Assembly (NCBI GenBank): GCA_003280985.1
Contig: QCDH01000005.1
Span: 1 to 64,000 of the forward strand
Direction: 5' to 3'
DNA from: Prochlorococcus sp. AG-355-A18
GTDB lineage: Bacteria > Cyanobacteriota > Cyanobacteriia > PCC-6307 > Cyanobiaceae
Length of the DNA: 64,000 nucleotides
Shown in pieces: positions 37,765 through 45,962 of the stretch (within the stretch, counting starts at the first letter, position 1; the number at the start of each line of letters is the position of its first letter). The notes under the pieces were generated by a model. That model did no database searches. It saw nothing but the letters and a program-made list of their open reading frames with translations, and was not told the DNA's origin. The translations under genes and the position numbers were made by a program.

Positions 37765-38309
37765 TTTGTCTCGTTTGAAGAATTGCTCTCATTGGACACT
37801 CCCCTTTTTCTTCTACTCCTACCATTTTCATATTCAGGGTTATCAGAAGAATTACCATAACTTCTGTCTTCCCAACCTTCTGCTCCAGAAGATTTAGTAA
37901 CGTTAGAGCTGTTAGATCCAGAATTGCCACCACCGTAACCGCCACCGTAGCCATTATTGTTGCCGCCACCGTAACCGCCACCGTAGCCACTATTGTTGCC
38001 GCCACCGTAGCCATTATTGTTGCCGCCACCGTAGCCGCCTCTTCCTCCTCTACGAGATCCACCGGAACCTCTAGGCTCAGCTTTATTAATTCTTAATGGC
38101 CTACCCATAAGTTCTGTGCCTTGCAAACCATCAATAGCTGTTGACTCAATCGCTTCATCTGCCATTTCAATAAATGCAAATCCTCTTTTCCTTCCAGTAT
38201 CTCTCTCCAAAGGGAGGGAACAATTTAAAACCTCACCAAAAGGGACAAACAATTGTAAAACATCTTCACGCTCTGCGCGGAACGGCAAATTGCCAACAAA
38301 AATACTCAC
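37761..38309 (-). CDS. RNA-binding protein: RRM with glycine/asparagine repeat tail
   Basis: This 182-aa protein has a single RRM (residues 1-80) with RNP2 IFVGNL at 3-8 and RNP1 KRGFAFIEM at 41-49, followed by a low-complexity tail of GGNNNGYGGG/GGYGGGNNSGYGG units (~90-135) and an Arg-rich C-terminus. It resembles cyanobacterial Rbp proteins that rise in the cold and help target mRNA. Cold control is not shown by the sequence here. Codon-level repeats make up the Gly tail (see findings). Start at 38309. Confidence 0.9.
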   Translation of the reverse strand: MSIFVGNLPFRAEREDVLQLFVPFGEVLNCSLPLERDTGRKRGFAFIEMADEAIESTAIDGLQGTELMGRPLRINKAEPRGSGGSRRGGRGGYGGGNNNGYGGGNNSGYGGGYGGGNNNGYGGGYGGGNSGSNSSNVTKSSGAEGWEDRSYGNSSDNPEYENGRSRRKRGVSNESNSSNETN

Positions 38310-38337
38310 TTTAAACTCAACAAAAAATTTAACTTAT

Positions 38338-38358
38338 AAAAAAACTACAATTAGTAGT
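38338..38358 (-). terminator. Possible terminator downstream of argH
   Basis: On the minus strand, ACTAC and GTAGT form a 5-bp stem around a 5-nt loop, followed by a run of about six T. It lies about 65 nt after the argH stop and 29 nt before the start of the RRM gene. The stem is AT-rich and weak, so it may instead be a regulatory structure in the RRM 5' leader. Seen in sequence; function inferred. Confidence 0.35.
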
Positions 38359-38422
38359 CTCATAGCATTGCCATACTATTCTACTTCAAAGCATACCCTT
38401 GTTGTAGAAAAATAATTGAGAT

Positions 38423-39802
38423 TCAAAGTAACAATCTTTTTTGCCAATTATTTACCTCTTTTTCTACCTGAACAAAACCTGTACCACCTTCGCTATTTCT
38501 TGATTTAACAACATTAAGAGGTTTCAGTTCCACAAAAACATCCTCATCAAATTCAGGATGAAATTTTTTAAATTCTTCAATTTTAAGATTTTTAAATAAC
38601 ATTTTTCTCTCTAGGCAATATTTAACCATTTGACCAACAACTTGATAGGCGGTCCTAAAAGGAACATCTTTATCAACTAAGTAATCTGCCAAATCAGTAG
38701 CATTAGAAAAGTCGTTTTCTACAGAATCAGATAGATTTTCGATATTGAATTCAATGCCCTCATTAATTAAAATAGTCATTGCTTTTATACATGAAGATAT
38801 TGTTTCTGCAGTATCAAATATTGGCTCTTTATCCTCTTGAAAATCCTTATTGTACGATAGTGGTACACCTTTGACCATCGTTAACAAAGCCTGAAGATTT
38901 CCATACACTCTTCCTGTCTTACCTCTTATCAATTCTGGAACATCGGGATTTTTTTTCTGCGGCATTAAGCTACTTCCTGTGGCACATTTATCTGTTAATT
39001 TTGCAAAAGAAAATTCATCAGTTACCCATAAAATTATTTCCTCTGAAATTTTACTTAAATGAGACATCAATATAGCAGATGCAGAAACAAATTCTATACA
39101 AAAATCTCTATCACTTACTGCATCAATACTGTTTTTATAAATCTTTTTAAAACCCAATTCTGCAGCTGTAAAGTGCCTATCTATTTTTATTTTTGTTCCA
39201 GCTAATGCTGCAGCTCCTAATGGAGAAATATTAACTCTTGAGCGTACTTCTTTATACCTTTCACGGTCTCTTTGGAGCATTTCTACGTAAGCCAATAAAT
39301 GATGAGCCAAAGATAATGGTTGAGCTCTTTGCATGTGGGTATAACCAGGAATTAAGGTATAAATATTGGATTTCGCAAGATTTAAGAAAGATTTTTGCAA
39401 ATCGGTTATTAAGATTTCAATATTGTCAATCTCTTTTCTTAGCCACAATCTTATATCTGTACCAACTTGATCATTTCTACTTCTACCAGTGTGTAATTTT
39501 TTTCCAGTTTCACCAATTAAACTTATCAGCTTTTCTTCTATGCAATAGTGAATATCTTCAGAAGGTGGACTAGGAGAAAATTTACCCTCCAAATACTCAA
39601 CTTTTATTAACTCTAAACCATTAATAATTTGCGAAGTTTCAGAAGAGGATATAACTTTTGTTTTGCCAAGCATTTTCGCATGAGCGATAGAACAATCTAA
39701 GTCTTCTAAAATAAGCTTTCTATCAAAACCAATTGAGGCATTAAACTTTTCAATAAAAGGGTCAAGTGCACTGTCAAATCTTTTACTCCAAACTTTTGCC
39801 AT
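38423..39802 (-). CDS. argH: Argininosuccinate lyase
   Basis: ArgH splits argininosuccinate into arginine and fumarate, the last step of arginine synthesis. The 459-aa protein has the fumarase/aspartase signature [12 protein letters not shown] in the C-terminal half and the [17 protein letters not shown] motif. All parts are intact. The next upstream gene on the same strand is the PP2C phosphatase, which ends about 62 nt before it. Confidence 0.98.
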   Translation of the reverse strand: MAKVWSKRFDSALDPFIEKFNASIGFDRKLILEDLDCSIAHAKMLGKTKVISSSETSQIINGLELIKVEYLEGKFSPSPPSEDIHYCIEEKLISLIGETGKKLHTGRSRNDQVGTDIRLWLRKEIDNIEILITDLQKSFLNLAKSNIYTLIPGYTHMQRAQPLSLAHHLLAYVEMLQRDRERYKEVRSRVNISPLGAAALAGTKIKIDRHFTAAELGFKKIYKNSIDAVSDRDFCIEFVSASAILMSHLSKISEEIILWVTDEFSFAKLTDKCATGSSLMPQKKNPDVPELIRGKTGRVYGNLQALLTMVKGVPLSYNKDFQEDKEPIFDTAETISSCIKAMTILINEGIEFNIENLSDSVENDFSNATDLADYLVDKDVPFRTAYQVVGQMVKYCLERKMLFKNLKIEEFKKFHPEFDEDVFVELKPLNVVKSRNSEGGTGFVQVEKEVNNWQKRLLL

Positions 39803-39864
39803 ATCAATTAGTAACTTTAAGTATCTCTAATAAAGCATTTTTTTATATGAGTGACAAAAAATAT

Positions 39865-41208
39865 CTATTTCAACTGAAAAATAACCATCGAAGCATCATC
39901 TTCAAGATGTCTATTTTGCCCTGTAAAATCATCTAATTTTTTAAATATTTTATTTAAAATTTCTTGAGATGTATAAGCTTGCTTACATAATTTTGTAAGA
40001 GTTTTAATTAATCTTTCCTCATCAAATCTTTGTCCTTGGGAGTTAGAAGTATCAATTACTCCATCTGTGTAATAAAGAACTAAATCATTTTGATTAAGCT
40101 TAATTTCACCACAATTATATTCAGCATCTTTTTGTAATCCAAGTACATATCCTTTTGCATCTAATTTAATAATTTTCTGATCTAAACTTTTCCAAAGTAG
40201 AGGAGGATTATGAGCAGCATTAGCGAATCTCAATTTTCTAGTTCTAGGATCATAATCTGAATAAAATAATGTCACAAATCTATGCGATTGATCTAAATCA
40301 TTTATTGCTAGTTGATTCAAATCATGCAAAATTCTATCTGGAGGCAAGCCTGTAAGAACCTCTGCACGTAGCATTCCTCTTAACATCGTCATTAAAAGAC
40401 CGGCTGGAATCCCTTTACCCATGACATCACCTATTACAAAAGCCCATCTTGATTTTTCTTTCCTTTTTTCAGAGATATTCGTCTTTAAGCACATAAAATC
40501 ATAGTAATCACCACCGAGCTGGAGAGCTGGTCTACAATGTGCAGCCAAATCTATACCATGGATAATTGGACAATAATCGGGGAGTAATTGAGATTGAATT
40601 TCAGCACCAGTGGAAATTTCTCTATCTACATTGTCATGCTTTTTCTTTGTTTGTATTAAGTAGTGATTTTCTAATCCAACTGCTAAACAATTTTCAATAA
40701 AATTAAAATTACTATCTTCAGTAATCGACTTTCTAGAAATATCTTTGCTAAAAATATAAATAAATCCTCTACATTTACCTCTAGATATTATTTTTCTTGT
40801 TTCAATTTTATATTCTTTAAATTTATTTTTTAAAACATTTTCAAAAATTATAATTTCTTTTATTTTAAAATTTTTTGAAAATTGAAATTGATTCAAAAAA
40901 GTATTAATTTCTTCTTGAATTGTTAAATATTCATAATTAACAGATATTTTTATATTTTCATTCCATATCTCCCCCTCGTAATTTAAAGGAATAATTAAAA
41001 TTATATTCTCAGAAAAAATATGTTTGAAAATTAAGCATACATAATCCAGTAATTTATTTATATTGGAAAATGATTTTAAATAGTATGCTAAGGAGGACGC
41101 AATTTCAGCGAATTTATATTTATTTTTTTGAGTTAAATTAGGATCATTTTCTAAAAAATTTTGAATAAATTTATTCGAAAATATTTTTTCTTTTTGATTA
41201 TTTGTCAA
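39865..41208 (-). CDS. PP2C-type (SpoIIE/RsbU-like) serine phosphatase
   Basis: This 447-aa protein has an N-terminal ~190-residue region that looks like a sensory GAF-type domain and a C-terminal PPM phosphatase domain (~205-445). The phosphatase motifs include LGGDYYDFM, FVIGDVMGKGIPAGLLMTML and LRFANAAHNPPLLW, and D-residues at the metal site are present. RsbU-like phosphatases release anti-sigma antagonists; the partner is not in this window. The N-terminal part is very AT-rich and variable. Confidence 0.88.
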   Translation of the reverse strand: MTNNQKEKIFSNKFIQNFLENDPNLTQKNKYKFAEIASSLAYYLKSFSNINKLLDYVCLIFKHIFSENIILIIPLNYEGEIWNENIKISVNYEYLTIQEEINTFLNQFQFSKNFKIKEIIIFENVLKNKFKEYKIETRKIISRGKCRGFIYIFSKDISRKSITEDSNFNFIENCLAVGLENHYLIQTKKKHDNVDREISTGAEIQSQLLPDYCPIIHGIDLAAHCRPALQLGGDYYDFMCLKTNISEKRKEKSRWAFVIGDVMGKGIPAGLLMTMLRGMLRAEVLTGLPPDRILHDLNQLAINDLDQSHRFVTLFYSDYDPRTRKLRFANAAHNPPLLWKSLDQKIIKLDAKGYVLGLQKDAEYNCGEIKLNQNDLVLYYTDGVIDTSNSQGQRFDEERLIKTLTKLCKQAYTSQEILNKIFKKLDDFTGQNRHLEDDASMVIFQLK

Positions 41209-41275
41209 AACAAATCTAATAGATAAATATGTTTTACCATTAAAATTAAGTTTTTAAAAAAAATTAATTAAATAT

Positions 41276-42502
41276 TTATTTATCTGCAAGCATAGCCTCT
41301 ACAAATTCATAACTATTAAATGGTCTCAAATCTTTTATACCTTCTCCAGCTCCAATAAACCTTATAGGCAAATTTACTTCTTCAGATACAGCTAAAGAAA
41401 CTCCTCCTCTAGAAGTACCATCCAATTTTGTGATAATTGCACCACTTAAATCTGCTGATTTAGCGAAACTTTTTGCTTGCTTTAAGCCATTTTGTCCCTG
41501 ACTTGCATCTAAAACTAATAATGATTCAACAATTGCATCTGGGACCTTTTTATCAATAATTTTTCTTATTTTTGATAATTCATCCATCAAATTATTTTTT
41601 GTTTGCAATCTACCCGCTGTATCAACAAGTAATAAATCAACATTTCTTTTTTTTGCAGAATTAATTGCATCAAAAACTACAGCAGCTGGATCAGCATTTT
41701 TTGATTGATTAGATATGACATCAACATTACTTCTATCTCCCCACACTTTAAGTTGTTCTACTGCAGCCGCTCTAAAAGTATCAGCAGCAGCAATCAAAGT
41801 TTTATAGTTACTATTTGATGACAAATATGCTAATTTTCCTAAAGTAGTAGTTTTACCAACACCATTAACTCCTACTAGTAACCAGACGTTCAACTTACCT
41901 TTTTGTGGCACTAAAAGATCAGAGCCCGAATTTTTTATTGGTTTATCGATAATTAACTTTAATTCCTTCTTCAAGAATTTTATTCCTGCCTCTCCACCCA
42001 CGACTTCTTCGTTTAATTTTGTTCTTAAAGAACTTATAACTTTATCAGTTGAATCAATCCCTACATCAGCTCTTATTAATAGAGTCTCTAAATCATCAAG
42101 AGATTCAGGAGTAAGAGGATCATCTCCTAATTTATCCAATAATTCAGTAACAAATCCTTTTCGAGTTTCTTCTAATCCTCTGCGTAATTTAGTTAACCAA
42201 TCAATTTCATCAATCGATATTTGATTTATTTTTTTTCCTTGAGCAGCTAATACCATTGCAGACCAAGTAAAATTATCATCAAATTCTCCTAATTCAGGTT
42301 CGACAATATTTTCTTTATCAGGAATATCAAGCAATTCTTGCTGTTCCTGTTTCTCTAATTCTTGCTTTTGCTGTTCCTGTTTCTCTAATTCTTGTTTTTG
42401 TTGTTCCTGTTTCTCTAATTCTTGCTTTTGCTGTTCCTGTCGTTTTTTTAAGAGTGCATAAGCTTGTGCAGCCCATTCATGAGAATTATCAGTATTAGTC
42501 AT
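41276..42502 (-). CDS. ftsY: Signal recognition particle receptor FtsY
   Basis: FtsY docks ribosome-SRP complexes at the membrane. The 408-aa protein has a variable N-terminus with three in-frame copies of KQELEKQEQQ (residues ~20-54), an acidic linker, then the NG domain: GVNGVGKTTTLGKLA (G1), DTAGRLQTK (G3) and TKLDGTSRGG (G4). The A-domain is reduced to the repeats and acidic segment. It is followed upstream by nusB after a 67-nt gap. Confidence 0.96.
   Translation of the reverse strand: MTNTDNSHEWAAQAYALLKKRQEQQKQELEKQEQQKQELEKQEQQKQELEKQEQQELLDIPDKENIVEPELGEFDDNFTWSAMVLAAQGKKINQISIDEIDWLTKLRRGLEETRKGFVTELLDKLGDDPLTPESLDDLETLLIRADVGIDSTDKVISSLRTKLNEEVVGGEAGIKFLKKELKLIIDKPIKNSGSDLLVPQKGKLNVWLLVGVNGVGKTTTLGKLAYLSSNSNYKTLIAAADTFRAAAVEQLKVWGDRSNVDVISNQSKNADPAAVVFDAINSAKKRNVDLLLVDTAGRLQTKNNLMDELSKIRKIIDKKVPDAIVESLLVLDASQGQNGLKQAKSFAKSADLSGAIITKLDGTSRGGVSLAVSEEVNLPIRFIGAGEGIKDLRPFNSYEFVEAMLADK
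42331..42440 (-). repeat. 30-bp tandem repeats in the ftsY N-terminal coding region
   Basis: A 30-bp unit recurs in register at 42341, 42371, 42401 and 42431, keeping the ftsY frame and encoding KQELEKQEQQ units. Copies differ by only a few bases. The 30-bp period makes copy-number change harmless to the frame. Such repeats often vary between strains. Confidence 0.85.
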
Positions 42503-42569
42503 TATTATTTATAGTTCGTAATTAAAATTTTTCTAAATACTATTTATTTATATCAAATAATTATGAAAT

Positions 42570-43190
42570 TTAAATTGTTTGTAATCTCCTTAAAACTCCA
42601 TTTATAAATTTTCTTCCTTGCAAATCACTATATTTATTAGCTAAATTCACAGCCTCGTCACAAGCAACAGCTACTGGTGTGTTCAAAAAATTCATATCAA
42701 CGTAAGCTAAACGCAGAATATCCCTATCAATTCTTGGTAATCTTTTTAATCTCCAACCATCCATTACTTGATCGATATCGGAATCAATACTTTTAAGATT
42801 ATTAATTATATTGCAAATCCTTTGATTTACGTCCTCTCTAATATCTATTTGACCGCTAGAAACAATTAATTTTGGAAAGTCTAGAGTAACAGAGAGTGTA
42901 TTCATTACGGTTTCAATTTTTGCCAGAGATTTTTTTAACTCATCTCGAACATTTGAATAAGAGGAATCAACACCTTCTTGCAATTCACTATCTAATATTT
43001 TTTGTGAAGCATTTTCTAACTCTGATTCGCAGTTATCTAATTCCTCTCTGCAATGGTTTATTAGAGAATCCAACGCAGATTCAAATATTTCTTCTATCTG
43101 AAATTTGTTTAATTTAAAATCACCTTTATCTTTTATAAGGCCAAGAGAAATTAATGATAATTCTCTAGAAAGGGATCTATTATGCATCAA
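42570..43190 (-). CDS. nusB: Transcription antitermination protein NusB
   Basis: NusB works with NusE at boxA during rRNA transcription. The 206-aa protein has the C-terminal all-helical NusB domain (~100-204, VMDGWRLKRLPRIDRDILRLAYVDMNF and FINGVLRRLQ), with a longer N-terminal region than E. coli NusB, as in other cyanobacteria. The start at 43190 lies next to the stop of the DUF502 gene. Confidence 0.93.
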   Translation of the reverse strand: MMHNRSLSRELSLISLGLIKDKGDFKLNKFQIEEIFESALDSLINHCREELDNCESELENASQKILDSELQEGVDSSYSNVRDELKKSLAKIETVMNTLSVTLDFPKLIVSSGQIDIREDVNQRICNIINNLKSIDSDIDQVMDGWRLKRLPRIDRDILRLAYVDMNFLNTPVAVACDEAVNLANKYSDLQGRKFINGVLRRLQTI

Positions 43191-43925
43191 TTAAGAAGAA
43201 GTATTAGTGGAAGCTCGTAATTGAGAAAACAATTTTGAAAATGTTGGATTTGTAGTATTATTTTTCTCATCTGGATTAACTATCCCAGCAGAAATTATTG
43301 TTCTAAAAGCATCTTCTACAGAAATATCCAAATCCTTAACAGAAGACTCAGGAACGAGAGTGTACCAGCCAGTAGTTGGGTTTGGTGCTGTAGGAATGAA
43401 AACACTAAGTAACTTTTCTTCCAATTCTGGCTGTAGAGAAGGTCCTACGTCTCCAGTTACAAAGCCGACACTATATAATCCCTCACGTGGATATTCAACT
43501 AAAACAACTCGTCTAAATCTATTGGATTTATTACTTAAGAAAGTCTCTAGCAATTGCTTAAGAGTTTTATAAACCGCTCCGGCTACTGGGATTTTTGATA
43601 AAGTACCCTCTCCAAATTCTAATAACCATCTTCCTACAAAATTTCTCGCCATCAAGCCTATAAGCAAAATAGCTAATAAAGGAACAGTTAACCCTAAGGT
43701 GAGATTAATTAAATCCTGTAATAAAGGATTTAAAGTAATAAAAGGATTTAGTTGCTTTGGGACTGAAGTAACTAACGTTAAAACAAATTTACTAACTAAT
43801 GATGACAGCCAGATTGTTGTTGCTAAGGGTATTACAACTAATAACCCAGCAATAAGATCATTTTTAAGATCTTGTTGAAGTCTAGATCCTAAATTCGAAT
43901 CTTGATTTTGATTAGATTCAACCAA
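43191..43925 (-). CDS. DUF502-family membrane protein
   Basis: This 244-aa protein has two hydrophobic segments (~26-50 and ~76-97), then a soluble domain with PVAGAVYKTLKQLLETF and VVLVEYPREGLYSVGFVTG, the DUF502 hallmark. The function of this family is not established. The stop abuts the nusB start, so they form an operon continuing to ftsY. Confidence 0.85.
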   Translation of the reverse strand: MVESNQNQDSNLGSRLQQDLKNDLIAGLLVVIPLATTIWLSSLVSKFVLTLVTSVPKQLNPFITLNPLLQDLINLTLGLTVPLLAILLIGLMARNFVGRWLLEFGEGTLSKIPVAGAVYKTLKQLLETFLSNKSNRFRRVVLVEYPREGLYSVGFVTGDVGPSLQPELEEKLLSVFIPTAPNPTTGWYTLVPESSVKDLDISVEDAFRTIISAGIVNPDEKNNTTNPTFSKLFSQLRASTNTSS

Positions 43926-43982
43926 AATAACGTTTTAACTATATTAACTTTACTAATAATTTAACTGTTTTTACTAAGTTAG

Positions 43983-44005
43983 GATATATTTTTCTTAAAT
44001 ATATC
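43983..44005. promoter_or_regulatory. Perfect 9-bp inverted repeat in a divergent promoter region
   Basis: GATATATTT and AAATATATC flank a 5-nt spacer, so all nine positions pair. The repeat lies between the DUF502 gene (start 43925) and queG (start 44069), a gap of 143 nt. Because both genes read away from it, it cannot be a terminator of either. It may be an operator or just AT-rich chance symmetry. Confidence 0.3.
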
Positions 44006-44068
44006 TATTTTATTTATAAGTTTATTCTCCAAAAATAACTTTTAAAAGAAATGCCATAAAGAAAAAAA

Positions 44069-45025
44069 ATGATTGATACGATTCAGAACAAAAAAGAAAT
44101 AAGTAAAAAATTAAAAGAAAGAGCTATTATTGAAGGTTTTACAGTTGCTGGAATAGCTTCAATACCGGGTAGTTCACGCGTAAAATTAAGAACTAATGCA
44201 TTAGATAGATGGTTATCAAATAATTATCATGCTGAAATGAAATGGATGGAAGCAGAAAAAAGAAAAAATATAGGCTCACTTTTTGAAGATGCAAAAAGTG
44301 TTTTAAGCGTTGGGTTTACGTACATTAATTCACAAAACAGCAATAACAATTTCCTCAAAGTAGCTAAATTTAGCCAAGGTGAGGATTACCATAAAGTGAT
44401 TCACAAAAAATTAAAGAATATTGGTAAATGGATTGACCTAGAAATCCCCGATTGCAAATGGAAAATATGTGTTGATACCTCTCCGCTTCTTGAAAAAGCA
44501 TGGGCAGAGGAAGCCGGGATTGGTTGGATAGGTAAAAATAGTAATTTAATCAGCAAAAAAAATGGTTCTTGGTTTACTTTGGGTTTTATGATTCTCACAA
44601 AAGATTTAATACCAGATAAACCTCATCAATCACTTTGTGGAAAATGTGATATTTGTATTGAACATTGTCCCACAAAGGCAATCGTTGAACCATTTGTAAT
44701 ACAATCAGATCTTTGCATTGCGTATCACACAATAGAAAACAGAGATAAAACTATTCCGAAAAAAATAGAAAAAAATTTAGGTGGATGGGTTGCCGGATGT
44801 GATATTTGTCAAGATGTTTGTCCATGGAATAAATCAGTGCCTTACAACAATAATCATGAAACCACACCGAAAGAATGGATTAAAAATCTTAATATTGAGT
44901 CCCTCGATTGGGACGATAAAACGTGGCAAGAAAATCTTAAAGGAACTACTTTAAAAAGAATTAAACCATGGATGTGGAAAAGAAACATACAAGCAAATAT
45001 AAAGAATAAAACAATTAAAATATGA
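44069..45025 (+). CDS. queG: Epoxyqueuosine reductase QueG
   Basis: QueG reduces epoxyqueuosine to queuosine in tRNA wobble positions, using cobalamin and two [4Fe-4S] clusters. The 318-aa protein has CGKCDICIEHCPTKAI and CDICQDVCPWN for the clusters, and a cobalamin-binding N-terminal region (AKFSQGEDYHK). It matches the cobamide capacity implied by cbiD elsewhere in the window. It overlaps the next gene by 4 nt (ATGA), so the two are translationally coupled. Confidence 0.93.
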   Translation: MIDTIQNKKEISKKLKERAIIEGFTVAGIASIPGSSRVKLRTNALDRWLSNNYHAEMKWMEAEKRKNIGSLFEDAKSVLSVGFTYINSQNSNNNFLKVAKFSQGEDYHKVIHKKLKNIGKWIDLEIPDCKWKICVDTSPLLEKAWAEEAGIGWIGKNSNLISKKNGSWFTLGFMILTKDLIPDKPHQSLCGKCDICIEHCPTKAIVEPFVIQSDLCIAYHTIENRDKTIPKKIEKNLGGWVAGCDICQDVCPWNKSVPYNNNHETTPKEWIKNLNIESLDWDDKTWQENLKGTTLKRIKPWMWKRNIQANIKNKTIKI

Positions 45026-45876
45026 AGAAGTTTTTAAAAAAAACAATCTGGATCTTCTTGATCTGTTTTTACTTTTTTCAAATAAAAACAGTTCGAGCAA
45101 TAGTCCCCTATTATTATTTCCCAACAATAAAAAATTTACAAAAGCAAAGTTTATATATTGGCAAAAATGCGTATCAACTACTTTATTTTGGTCAATATGA
45201 AGACAGCCTTAACTTAGCCAAATTAGCAGTAAAAATAAATGCAAAAGATGAAAAACTATGGTTGATTTTGGCTGAAGCACAAATAGCTAACAAAAAATAC
45301 AAAAACGCATTAAATTCTCTAAATAAAGCAGAACAAATCAATCCAAATATTAGCGAAATATATTTTGCTAAAAGTAATGTTTATTTAAAAATTTCACAAC
45401 AAACAAAAGCAAAGAGTGCTTTGGAACAAGGGATAAAGATTGAGCCTAATAACCACAAAGCTTTTTTTCAATTAGGAAATATTTTATTAATGGAAAAAAA
45501 TTATTTGGGAGCTATCAAATTGTTTGAGAAATCTATAAAAATTAAACCTGATTTCTGGCAAGCAATCAATAATCAAGGTTTAGCATATTTCGAGAGAAAT
45601 AATATAAATCTTTCAATCAAACTTTTTGAAAGCGCAATCTCAATTGAGGAAAATGCTGAACCATTACTAGGCCTAGCTTCATGTATAAATATTCATGATA
45701 ATAAATTAGCAATTCAGCTAGCAAAAAAAGCTTTGGATAAAGATCCCAAATATGTCAATTATGATTATAGAAAAGAACAGTTATGGGGAGATAAATTACA
45801 AGCCTCTACAGAAATTCTTTTACAAAATGAACAACTTAAAAAAGATGTAATACTGGCAAAATCCAAAATAAATTAA
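45022..45876 (+). CDS. Exported or membrane-anchored TPR protein
   Basis: This 284-aa protein starts with a signal-like stretch (KKTIWIFLICFYFFQIKTVRA), then has about five tetratricopeptide repeats (~45-250). TPR domains mediate protein-protein contact; the partner is unknown. The ATG shares bases with the queG stop, suggesting co-expression, but no functional link to queuosine is known. The C-terminal ~30 residues are charged. Confidence 0.85.
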   Translation: MKKFLKKTIWIFLICFYFFQIKTVRAIVPYYYFPTIKNLQKQSLYIGKNAYQLLYFGQYEDSLNLAKLAVKINAKDEKLWLILAEAQIANKKYKNALNSLNKAEQINPNISEIYFAKSNVYLKISQQTKAKSALEQGIKIEPNNHKAFFQLGNILLMEKNYLGAIKLFEKSIKIKPDFWQAINNQGLAYFERNNINLSIKLFESAISIEENAEPLLGLASCINIHDNKLAIQLAKKALDKDPKYVNYDYRKEQLWGDKLQASTEILLQNEQLKKDVILAKSKIN

Positions 45877-45962
45877 TCATCTTAATGTTCAATACTGGTA
45901 AATATTGTTTTACCTATTAGTCTTAATTTAGTTAATTAATAATAATTCAATTTTGCGCTCTA

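Noticed and set aside
37745-38062. 105-aa reverse frame rich in Ala, Thr and Val in the RRM gene region
   Set aside because: It is a different frame of the Gly-rich repeat coding sequence of the RRM gene on the same strand; the composition follows from the repeat, and the RRM frame is clearly the real one.
39238-39573. 111-aa plus-strand frame inside argH
   Set aside because: It is antisense to argH and lacks any recognisable motif.
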